Assembly (NCBI RefSeq): GCF_000316115.1
Contig: NZ_JH993797.1
Coordinates: 6,669,961-6,733,960, forward strand
Direction of reading: 5' to 3'
DNA: 64,000 nucleotides
Origin: Leptolyngbya sp. PCC 7375
Lineage (GTDB): Bacteria > Cyanobacteriota > Cyanobacteriia > Phormidesmidales > Phormidesmidaceae
Both the position numbers and the translations under genes were made by a program. The notes under the pieces were generated by a model. It worked only from the letters and a program-made list of their open reading frames with translations. It was not told the DNA's origin and made no database searches. Below, one piece after another: positions 53,253 through 61,889 of this stretch. Position 1 is the first letter of the stretch. Each line of letters opens with the position of its first letter.

Positions 53253-55664
53253 ATGAGTAGCTTTATTAGTCAGCTCAACCAGAAACCACTGATGAGCAAT
53301 ATTCAAGTGCGTCTGCGCGATCGCACCTTGTTATTTCGTTACCTGGTTTTAGTGAATCTAATCGTTGGAGCATGGTACTTGCAATGGCGCTTAACCCAAT
53401 CCCTTAATACAGATGTCCTTTGGTTTTCAGTTCCCCTTGTATTAGCTGAAATATATATGTTTATGGGGGGCGTACTGTTTTTAGTGGGGCTATGGCGACC
53501 GATTGAGCGACGGGTCAAAAACCTTGATCAACTCACGCCAACGTTACCAAAAACAGACTATCCAACTGTTGATATATTTATCACGTGCTACAGCGAACCT
53601 GTTGATATCGTTCAAGAAACGGTACAGGCAGCGCTAAAAATAGATTATCCTGCCAATAAACTCCGGGTTTATATACTGGATGATGGTAATTCTCCAGACA
53701 TGCGAGCTATGGCAGAACAACTTTGTATACAGGATCTGCAATCACCAAAGTTACAACTCGCCGCTGAAAAATTAGAGTTTGAACGTTATTACTTAAGTAG
53801 TCGCCTAGAACAAATACAGTATTTACAACAAGATTTAGAATCAATTGAAGAAAGCCTGAGGCGTCAGAGAATTCAAATAAAAACCGATTTTAATGAATTG
53901 GAATCACTCATGGACTGGTTTAATACCATGCAACAGCCCATGATTCCCAACAAGGATTGGTTTGCAGCTCAAACCTTATTAGGTGAGGGATTTGATAACG
54001 TAGTCAGCCACGCCCATAAACATTTATCTCCAGACACCCCCATTGACTTAGAGCTTGTCATTTTAAATTGTGACATTATCATACGTATTTGGGATCAAGG
54101 TGCCCCCTTTGATTTTGAGAAGCATTTACAAAAACTACCTGATGAGATTGATAAAAATGCAGAACGGGGAAGAGGCATTAGCATTTTAAAGAAGCTTGCA
54201 GATCACCTGGCTTATGTACGTGAACCCAATGGTCGTAACTGCCTGATCATGATCAAGCAATTTGTCCCGCAAGACTCTATACAAGATCATCAATATTGGC
54301 AAAGCCAAGGCTATCTGCAAAGCACACGACAACTTCTATTGCTGACTCAGCCAGAATACACTAGTACTACATCAACGTTTGAGGCTGAAGTTCATAAGCT
54401 AGAAGGACAAATTGACAAACAAACCACTGCATTAAGTGATCTAGCACGCTGCCGCTACATTGCACGACACAAACCCAAAGATCGCCCACACCATGCTAAA
54501 GCAGGCAATATTAACCACGCCATTTTCTGTGGTGAAACTCAAGGTGACTTTATTGTCACTCTAGATGCTGACCATATCCCTAAACCACAATTTTTACAAC
54601 GGGTATTGCCTAATTTTTTCCGATTCAACTTAGAGCAAGGCCGCTACGAGTTAAATAGAGTCGCTTTTGTACAGACACCTCAAGCATTTTACAACCTGCC
54701 CAAAGGCGATCCCTTTGGCCATGAAGCTCACTTTTTCTATGGTCCCATTCAACAAGGGAAGGACGGTATGAATTCTGCATTTTATACCGGAACCAATGCA
54801 ATCTTACGACGGGAAGCATTGGTAAGTATGGGTTTACAACATTTTGCTGATGATTTTATAGCCGATGAAAGTCGCTTAGACGAATTTGATCTGATTGGTG
54901 GAGTCTCGAGCATTAGCATTACAGAAGACATGAACACAGCCATGCGTCTCCACTCAGCGGGTTGGCAGTCCGTTTATCACCATGAAATTTTGGCAGAGGG
55001 ACTTGCACCTGATGATCTTAGCTCAACTTTAACCCAAAAGTTACGTTGGGCTCAAGGAACAATACAGGTATTAGTACGAGATAACCCTCTATTTAAGTCA
55101 GGTCTAACATTTTGGCAAAGGCTTCAATATTTTCAAACTATGTACAGTTACTTTGCAGGTTTTTTCGTAACTATTTTTCTCTTCTGTCCAATTATATCTT
55201 TCTTCACAGGGTTAAGTCCTGTTAGCAGTTATGGCCCTGCATTTATACTACATTTCATTCCAGCATATGCCATCAACCGACTCAATTTATTGGCAGCAGG
55301 CTGGGAAGTTTCCAAGAAAGAAATATGGCGTAATGAGCAATATACCATTGCGCTTTTTCCACTGCAAATACAAGCTGTCTGGAGTGTTTTGACGGGTAAA
55401 AAAGTCTCATTTAAGGTCACCCCGAAACAACGAAAATCTGGAGTATTCTGGGGGCTTGTACGTATACAATTAATTGTTTTTGGTCTTACTATTGCAGGTA
55501 TGGCCTGGGGACTACTCCAATTGGTCTTGGGGCATTGGCCAGATCCCCTAATATACCTGGTCAATGTGGGGTGGAGTTGTTACCACCTGGCGTTATTATG
55601 GGTCGTTATTCGGGCAGCCTATTGGCAACCTGAGACAAGTTCCGAATCTGTTTCTAGGCTCTAG
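53253..55664 (+). CDS. Cellulose-synthase-like GT2 with an inserted RsbW-type HATPase domain
   Basis: The 803-residue protein is a processive family-2 glycosyltransferase of the BcsA type. N-terminal membrane helices (about 28-45 and 55-80) precede the catalytic domain, with YILDDG (143-145), the DxD motif TLDADH (438-440), TED (557-559) and QKLRWAQG (595 onward), then four or more C-terminal helices. Between DDG and DxD lies an unusual 240-residue insertion: a coiled coil (about 165-215), an ATPase domain of the RsbW/SpoIIAB kind with N-box GEGFDNVVSHAH (E245, N249), G1-box RIWDQGAPFD (D281, G283) and G2-box GRGISILKKL (306 onward), and a second coiled coil (375-398). There is no PilZ domain. 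The STAS gene follows 123 bp later. Substrate sugar and product are unknown. Confidence 0.9.
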   Translation: MSSFISQLNQKPLMSNIQVRLRDRTLLFRYLVLVNLIVGAWYLQWRLTQSLNTDVLWFSVPLVLAEIYMFMGGVLFLVGLWRPIERRVKNLDQLTPTLPKTDYPTVDIFITCYSEPVDIVQETVQAALKIDYPANKLRVYILDDGNSPDMRAMAEQLCIQDLQSPKLQLAAEKLEFERYYLSSRLEQIQYLQQDLESIEESLRRQRIQIKTDFNELESLMDWFNTMQQPMIPNKDWFAAQTLLGEGFDNVVSHAHKHLSPDTPIDLELVILNCDIIIRIWDQGAPFDFEKHLQKLPDEIDKNAERGRGISILKKLADHLAYVREPNGRNCLIMIKQFVPQDSIQDHQYWQSQGYLQSTRQLLLLTQPEYTSTTSTFEAEVHKLEGQIDKQTTALSDLARCRYIARHKPKDRPHHAKAGNINHAIFCGETQGDFIVTLDADHIPKPQFLQRVLPNFFRFNLEQGRYELNRVAFVQTPQAFYNLPKGDPFGHEAHFFYGPIQQGKDGMNSAFYTGTNAILRREALVSMGLQHFADDFIADESRLDEFDLIGGVSSISITEDMNTAMRLHSAGWQSVYHHEILAEGLAPDDLSSTLTQKLRWAQGTIQVLVRDNPLFKSGLTFWQRLQYFQTMYSYFAGFFVTIFLFCPIISFFTGLSPVSSYGPAFILHFIPAYAINRLNLLAAGWEVSKKEIWRNEQYTIALFPLQIQAVWSVLTGKKVSFKVTPKQRKSGVFWGLVRIQLIVFGLTIAGMAWGLLQLVLGHWPDPLIYLVNVGWSCYHLALLWVVIRAAYWQPETSSESVSRL

Positions 55665-55787
55665 TTTTTTCAATGGTTTTACAAAATACATCATTAGCTA
55701 CTGTGTAGAAACAGAATAAGCCAAGTGGCAACATCCCACCTTCGACAAATTTAATTAGAACTATATCGTCATCTCTAGGAGATTATC

Positions 55788-56111
55788 ATGACTAAAAATC
55801 TTAAGACACTTGAGCCCGCAGGCATCCTAGATGGTGCTACAACTAACGAGCTTAAGCTTCAAGTCACCGACTTATTGCACGAAGGTATCGACATTGTTTT
55901 GTTAGATATGAATCAGGTGACGTTTATGAATAGTACTGGTATTGGAGCAATGGTTGCCATGCTAAAGATCGTACGTGCTAAGGGTAAACAAATTTATCTT
56001 TGTGGGCTAACAGAGCAGGTCAAAATGTTATTTGAACTCACAAAGATGGATCGAGTATTTAAAACTTTTATAGATCAACAGGATTTTGAAGCAAAGGTTT
56101 TAGCTGCTTAA
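55788..56111 (+). CDS. STAS-domain anti-sigma-factor antagonist-like protein
   Basis: The 107-residue protein is a single STAS domain: PAGILDGATTNELKLQV, VLLDMNQVTFMNSTGIGAM and QIYLCGLTEQVKMLFELT. The phosphorylation site normally reads D-S-x-G; here it is NSTG (Asn48, Ser49), so the helper Asp is replaced while the Ser is kept. It would be phosphorylated by an RsbW-like kinase and dephosphorylated by a PP2C phosphatase. The kinase domain is fused within the GT2 gene just upstream, and a PP2C gene lies at 35567. A good ribosome site (AGGAG) precedes the ATG. Confidence 0.92.
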   Translation: MTKNLKTLEPAGILDGATTNELKLQVTDLLHEGIDIVLLDMNQVTFMNSTGIGAMVAMLKIVRAKGKQIYLCGLTEQVKMLFELTKMDRVFKTFIDQQDFEAKVLAA

Positions 56112-56229
56112 GGTGAGTTGAGACTCCATGATCTTTACGGGATATGGGAGATAGAAAACGCTCATTTTGTGGATAGGCAATTTAAACGGTGCTGCCCTTG
56201 AAAAAATAATTCTAGCTACAGGCTTAGCC

Positions 56230-59013
56230 ATGCTATCTCTACCTCAAAGACTACTGAGTCCTTTCAAAGCACGTCTTTCCCGACATATTGCTTTGTGGGT
56301 ATTTAGTAGTATTGTCTTAATAGAAGCCTTGATTGTCATTCCATCTTGGCAAAAAAAAGAGAAAGAGCTACTACAACAGCTTGAGGATACAGGATTTGTT
56401 GCTATACATTCCTGGGCAAGGTTCAATGCAGCTAATAGTGAGAGTCAACCTTTAGCAATACCTCAAGGGAATCTTGCTTTGCCTCCCCTGGTCAAAGGAA
56501 TTAGTCTTTATGATCTTGATGGCCAAGTTCTAAAGCAGGTGGGAGAGGCACCTGCTTTAGAACTTGGCCAATCAGGATTAAACCTTCCTCTACAGCAACG
56601 TAGCAATAATTATCAAAGATATGATGTAGTATGGCCTGCCGATAGACTAGGGGGTGAGTATATTGTCATCGCCAGATTGGATGCATCCAATATCCAGCCA
56701 GAAGTCATAGATTACTTTTGGCGTATGGTCTTTTTTGTTCTGATAATTTGTTTGTTTGTAACAATTGCTACTATGTTGGCTTTGGGACCAGCTGTGATTC
56801 AACCGATTTTACGTCTTCGAGATGATCTACTGTTGGCAGCTGAGCAAGGCATAGAGCTAGAGCAGCAAACTGCTAGTTTTTATTCTCTCTCTGTACAGCG
56901 CCAAGATGAGTTGGGGGAGGTGATGACGGCTTTTAACACTATGTTAAAGCGAACTTCAGAACATGTGATTCAGCTGAAAGATCTGGAAATCAACATGTTA
57001 GAAAGGCGAGAGCAAGAAATTGCGATCTCACGGGATGAAGCCCTTGCTGCTGCAGAATCTAAAAGCAATTTTTTGGCCAATATGAGTCATGAGATCCGGA
57101 CGCCCATGAATGGAATTCTCGGGATGTCCGGGTTACTTCTCGATACTGACCTAACCCAACAACAGCGGAACTTTTCAGAAACAATTTGGAACTGTTGCAA
57201 TTCATTAATTACTATTATTAACGATATTCTTGACTTTTCCAAGATCGAGTCCGGTAAGCTCGATCTAGAGGAATGCCCTTTTGAATTACGTACCTGTGTT
57301 GAAGAGGCCCTCGATCTACTGGCTGCTAGAGCAGCTGAAAAAGGTTTGGAACTTGCCTATATTGCTGATCTCTCCACGCCCAATAGATTCGTAGGGGATG
57401 TCACTCGCCTACGCCAGATTTTAGTAAACCTGATCGGTAATGCCGTTAAATTTACCCATGAGGGTGAAGTATTAGTTAAAGTTCGTACAACGCCACTCCA
57501 GAAATCTTCCATAGAAGACATCAAACTAAAAGACATCAGTCATGCACAGGGTAAAGAATCCTTTGTCACCCTTCATTTTGATGTTCAAGATACAGGAATC
57601 GGTATTCCCACCGATAAAATGGATCGTCTTTTCAAATCATTTAGTCAGGTTGATGCATCTACCACTCGTCAATATGGTGGGACAGGCTTGGGATTAAGCA
57701 TTAGCAAACAACTCTGTGAACTAATGGGTGGCAATATGACTGTAACTAGTGTTGTTGGAGAGGGATCGTGTTTCTCGTTTTCGATAGTAGTAGATGCTCT
57801 ACCCACGTTAGAAAATGAGCAAGTCTCTGATATCGCCCATCAACTTAAAGACAAACGGGTATTGATTGTAGATGATAATGCTACTAACCGTGAGATTTTG
57901 ACCCTGCAAACTCAGTCCTGGGAAATGCAACCCATCACTGCCCAGTCAGCCTATGAAGCTTTAGGCATCTTAAGTTGTCAGTCTTCCTTTGATGTGGCTA
58001 TTCTTGATATGCAAATGCCAGAGGTCGATGGTTTGACCCTAGCTCATAAAATTCGTGATCAGACCTATGGTAAAAAACTACCTCTGGTAATGCTCACATC
58101 CTTAGGTAGACCTGAGGTTGATCCTAAAGCCCTTGATAAGGCTAAATTTAGTGCTTTTCTAAACAAACCCATTAAACAATCTCATCTTTATGATGCGCTT
58201 GTTCAAGTATTTAGTGATCAGCCTATCAAAATACAAAAGTCTATTTCTGCTCAACAATCTGGACTAGATAGCACTTTGGCTCAAAGCCATCCCCTCAGAA
58301 TATTGGTCGCAGAAGATAATCTAGTCAATCAACAACTTATTCGTCAATGGCTTGATAAACTAGGCTACCGTTCTGATATTGTCGGCAATGGTTACGAAGC
58401 TATTGATGCCTTAAAACGGCAGCCTTACGATGTCATTCTCATGGATGTCCATATGCCTGAAATGGATGGACTGACTGCTACAGAGAAAATTTGTGAACAG
58501 TGGTCTACAGCTAACCGGCCTCATATTGTTGCCTTAACCGCCAGTGCCATGAAAGGTGATCGCGATCTATGTATGGCTGCTGGCATGCATGACTACATCA
58601 GTAAGCCAATTCATGTTCCAGACTTGATTGCTGTACTAAAAAAAGTAACACTTTTAGAAGTGTCTAGTTGTACTCCTACCTTAGACAGAAACCTACTTGA
58701 ACCCACCTTAATAGCGTTAGGAGGTTTAGAGTCTGATACATTTTCAAACTTTAAAGAACTATTTATAAGTGAAGCATCAGCCTTAGTCTCAAAAATTGTA
58801 GAGGCTATTCAAACCAATAATCATGAACAACTAGAATATAATGCTCACGCCTTAAAATCCAGTAGTGCAGCACTAGGTGGAGTAAGTCTTCAAACGTTGT
58901 GCCAAACTCTAGAAAAAACTGGTCGCTACAAAGACCCAATAGATACTAGTTACACTGAGCAAATAACTTCAACGTTTATGACGTTTAAAACAGCGTTAGC
59001 AGCACTACAGTAA
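56230..59013 (+). CDS. Membrane hybrid histidine kinase: sensor-HAMP-HisKA-HATPase-REC-REC-HPt
   Basis: I prefer the ATG at 56230 (MLSLPQRLLSPF, about 927 residues); a TTG at 56167 would add 21 residues. Numbering here is from the TTG. Two membrane helices (about 40-60 and 187-210) flank a roughly 125-residue extracytoplasmic region. HAMP follows (about 211-265), then HisKA with SHEIRTPMNGILGM near 304, HATPase_c with GTGLGLSISKQL, a receiver from 562 with LIVDDN and LDMQMPEVDG, a second from 711 with VAEDN and MDVHMPEMDG, and an HPt with AHALKSSSAALGG near 891. It senses an unknown envelope signal and shares the transcription direction of the STAS gene. Confidence 0.92.
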   Translation: MLSLPQRLLSPFKARLSRHIALWVFSSIVLIEALIVIPSWQKKEKELLQQLEDTGFVAIHSWARFNAANSESQPLAIPQGNLALPPLVKGISLYDLDGQVLKQVGEAPALELGQSGLNLPLQQRSNNYQRYDVVWPADRLGGEYIVIARLDASNIQPEVIDYFWRMVFFVLIICLFVTIATMLALGPAVIQPILRLRDDLLLAAEQGIELEQQTASFYSLSVQRQDELGEVMTAFNTMLKRTSEHVIQLKDLEINMLERREQEIAISRDEALAAAESKSNFLANMSHEIRTPMNGILGMSGLLLDTDLTQQQRNFSETIWNCCNSLITIINDILDFSKIESGKLDLEECPFELRTCVEEALDLLAARAAEKGLELAYIADLSTPNRFVGDVTRLRQILVNLIGNAVKFTHEGEVLVKVRTTPLQKSSIEDIKLKDISHAQGKESFVTLHFDVQDTGIGIPTDKMDRLFKSFSQVDASTTRQYGGTGLGLSISKQLCELMGGNMTVTSVVGEGSCFSFSIVVDALPTLENEQVSDIAHQLKDKRVLIVDDNATNREILTLQTQSWEMQPITAQSAYEALGILSCQSSFDVAILDMQMPEVDGLTLAHKIRDQTYGKKLPLVMLTSLGRPEVDPKALDKAKFSAFLNKPIKQSHLYDALVQVFSDQPIKIQKSISAQQSGLDSTLAQSHPLRILVAEDNLVNQQLIRQWLDKLGYRSDIVGNGYEAIDALKRQPYDVILMDVHMPEMDGLTATEKICEQWSTANRPHIVALTASAMKGDRDLCMAAGMHDYISKPIHVPDLIAVLKKVTLLEVSSCTPTLDRNLLEPTLIALGGLESDTFSNFKELFISEASALVSKIVEAIQTNNHEQLEYNAHALKSSSAALGGVSLQTLCQTLEKTGRYKDPIDTSYTEQITSTFMTFKTALAALQ

Positions 59014-59133
59014 TTTACTGTTTACAGCATCTAATTTCAAACTTCAACAGAAAGTTCTTTTTGCCGATCCATAAAGTAAAACTTATTTCTAGAGTAAGCG
59101 ACGCTAATTTTTTATTATAAGGACTGCTAGATT

Positions 59134-61869
59134 ATGAAAAGAGTAGCAAAGAAACTTTTGCGACGGTTTCGGCAAAGTTTAGCATTACGCTACTTAACCA
59201 TAGCTGGGTCTTGTGCACTCACTACGCAACTGGTTTTTGGTCTAATCCAAGTCCAACGAACTCAAGCACGACAAATCACTAGCTTACGTAATCAGGTAGA
59301 AAGCAAAGCTAATTTTCTTAGTGATGTTGTTCCAGAAGCAATTCTGAGCCTCGATCTTTTGTACTTAGAGACATTAATGCAAAAGACTACGGAAGATGTC
59401 GACATTGTTTATAGTGTAATTCTTAATCAAGAAGGTAAGATCATTACAAAATCCCTCGACCAAAAGAATTCTTTAGTGAGAACAATAATAGAGACGTCAG
59501 GTAATCAGGCTAGTGATACATTAAGTGTCTTACAATCTCTCAATACTCTACCCCAAATACGCCAGGTAGAAATTCCTATTGAATCGCTTGAACAGCCCTT
59601 AGGGGAAGTGCGCTTGGGCTATTCACATCAAAGACTACGTCAAGAAAGCGTCTTAGCAGCCTTATTCCATGTCAAAATAGCGGCATTGGTAAGTCTGCTA
59701 TTGGGTCTACTTACAATAGTCCTATTTCATCGGCAAGTACATACTCCTCTTCGAGCATTAAACAAATTTGCCCGATCCTTTGAAGAAGGGCATTTAGAAC
59801 AACGCATTCAAATTAAATATCCGGATGAAATTGGTCAGGTCAGCCGCGCTCTTAATCAAATGGCTGATCAACTACAGGGAAATTTAGTTGGACTTGCGAT
59901 CGCACGTGATGAGGCATTGGCTGCTGCCCAATCAAAAAGTGATTTCTTAGCTAACATGAGTCATGAAATCCGTACGCCCATGAATGGCATCCTTGGAATG
60001 TCTGGCCTACTACTCGATACTAATCTTACTCAAGAACAACGGAATTTTTCAGAAACAATTTGGAACTGTTGTAATTCCTTAATCACTATTATTAATGACA
60101 TCCTCGATTTTTCTAAAATTGAGTCAGGGAAGCTCGATATGGAAGAGTGCCCATTTGAGCTTCGAACTTGTATTGAGGAATCGCTAGATTTACTCGCCAC
60201 AAAAGCAGCTGAAAAAAACTTAGAACTTGCTTATCTAGCAGAGCCAGGTATACCTGACCGACTAGTGGGTGATGTCACTCGCTTACGCCAAATTTTAGTC
60301 AACCTGGTTGGTAACGCAATCAAGTTTACCCACGAAGGAGAAATATTAGTCAAAGTTCATACCAAGCCTTTTACTGTTGTTTCACAAACACATATAGACC
60401 AAGATATCGAAAAGGATTATGTAACTATCCATTTTGATGTGCAAGATACAGGTATTGGCATCCCTACCGACAAAATGAATCGTCTCTTCAAATCCTTCAG
60501 TCAAGTGGATTCTTCCACTGCACGAAAATACGGTGGTACAGGATTAGGACTTGCTATTAGCAAACAACTTTGTGAACTAATGGGTGGTAATATGAGTGTC
60601 ACGAGTGTTGTGGGAGAAGGTTCTTGCTTTTCTTTTTCGATTGTTGTTGAAGTACTGCCCTCCTTAGAACTCGACATAGAATCTGAAGCACATCAACTCA
60701 GAGGAAAACGCGTACTAATTGTGGATGATAATGCCACCAATCGTAAAATGTTGGCTCTTCAAACTCAATCCTGGGATATGCAATCAACAGTAGCCCAGTC
60801 TGCTTATGAAGCCCTGGGTATTTTAAGTTGTCATCAAGATTCCTTTGATGTAGCTATTCTTGATATGCAAATGCCGGAAGTGGATGGGCTGACACTTGCT
60901 AATGAAATTCGCACTAAACCTTATGGGAAAACGCTCCCTCTGGTAATGTTAACATCTGTGGGAAAACCAGAACTTGCAGCAAATGCTTTGAAGAAAGCTA
61001 ACTTTCAGGCATTCCTCAATAAACCCATTAAACAATCTCGTTTGTATAACGTTCTCAACCAGGTGTTTGTCGATCAGCCTGTCAAGATACAGACACCTGA
61101 GGTGACAAATGAGGCGGATTTATATGATAGTACGTTAGCCCAAAAACACCCTCTCCGAATTTTAGTGGCAGAGGACAATCTAGTAAATCAGCAACTGATC
61201 CGCCAATGGCTTGGCAAAATGGGTTACCGACCTGATTTAGTCGGTAATGGTTATGAAGCCATCGATGCCCTGAAACGGCAAACCTATGATGTAGTTCTGA
61301 TGGATGTCCATATGCCTGAGATGGATGGATTGACAGCGACCGCTGAAATTTGTAAACAATGGTCTGTCGACAAACGGCCTTATATTATTGCCTTAACGGC
61401 CAATGCAATGAAAGGTGACCGTGAGCGGTGTTTAAATGCTGGAATGAACAACTACATCAGCAAACCCATTCATGTTCCAGATTTGGTAAAGGCATTGAAA
61501 CAAGTGCAACCCTTAGAAACCTCTCACCAGGCTCTTGCCTTAGATATGACAAGACTTGAGTCAACATTAGGCGCATTAGGTGGAGTAGAGTCGGAGGCAT
61601 TTTCTTCCGTTAGACAACTTTTTATCACCGAAGCATCAACATTAGTCGATAAGATCGTTCAAGCCATTAAAACAGGCAATTCTGAACAACTAGAACAAAA
61701 TGCCCATGCATTAAAATCGAGTAGTGCAGCTTTGGGGGGTGTAATTCTTCAAAACCTATGTCAAGCGCTAGAAAAGTCGGGTAGGCAAAGGGAAGCTGTG
61801 GATCTAAAGCTATCTGATGAGTTAAATTTAGCATTTTCTAACTTTAAAGCGGCTCTTGCAAGTCTATAA
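59134..61869 (+). CDS. Membrane hybrid histidine kinase, paralogue of the preceding gene
   Basis: The 911-residue protein has the same domain order as its neighbour: two membrane helices (about 20-40 and 177-200), an extracytoplasmic domain (about 41-176) unlike that of the first kinase, HAMP (about 200-252), HisKA with the H-box near 275, HATPase_c, two receivers (from 524 and 675) and an HPt with AHALKSSSAALGG near 858. Long stretches from the H-box to the HPt are nearly the same as in the first kinase, so they arose by tandem duplication, with the sensor parts now divergent. The IS1634 transposase follows. Confidence 0.92.
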   Translation: MKRVAKKLLRRFRQSLALRYLTIAGSCALTTQLVFGLIQVQRTQARQITSLRNQVESKANFLSDVVPEAILSLDLLYLETLMQKTTEDVDIVYSVILNQEGKIITKSLDQKNSLVRTIIETSGNQASDTLSVLQSLNTLPQIRQVEIPIESLEQPLGEVRLGYSHQRLRQESVLAALFHVKIAALVSLLLGLLTIVLFHRQVHTPLRALNKFARSFEEGHLEQRIQIKYPDEIGQVSRALNQMADQLQGNLVGLAIARDEALAAAQSKSDFLANMSHEIRTPMNGILGMSGLLLDTNLTQEQRNFSETIWNCCNSLITIINDILDFSKIESGKLDMEECPFELRTCIEESLDLLATKAAEKNLELAYLAEPGIPDRLVGDVTRLRQILVNLVGNAIKFTHEGEILVKVHTKPFTVVSQTHIDQDIEKDYVTIHFDVQDTGIGIPTDKMNRLFKSFSQVDSSTARKYGGTGLGLAISKQLCELMGGNMSVTSVVGEGSCFSFSIVVEVLPSLELDIESEAHQLRGKRVLIVDDNATNRKMLALQTQSWDMQSTVAQSAYEALGILSCHQDSFDVAILDMQMPEVDGLTLANEIRTKPYGKTLPLVMLTSVGKPELAANALKKANFQAFLNKPIKQSRLYNVLNQVFVDQPVKIQTPEVTNEADLYDSTLAQKHPLRILVAEDNLVNQQLIRQWLGKMGYRPDLVGNGYEAIDALKRQTYDVVLMDVHMPEMDGLTATAEICKQWSVDKRPYIIALTANAMKGDRERCLNAGMNNYISKPIHVPDLVKALKQVQPLETSHQALALDMTRLESTLGALGGVESEAFSSVRQLFITEASTLVDKIVQAIKTGNSEQLEQNAHALKSSSAALGGVILQNLCQALEKSGRQREAVDLKLSDELNLAFSNFKAALASL

Positions 61870-61889
61870 GGGCAATTAAGCACCCCTGG

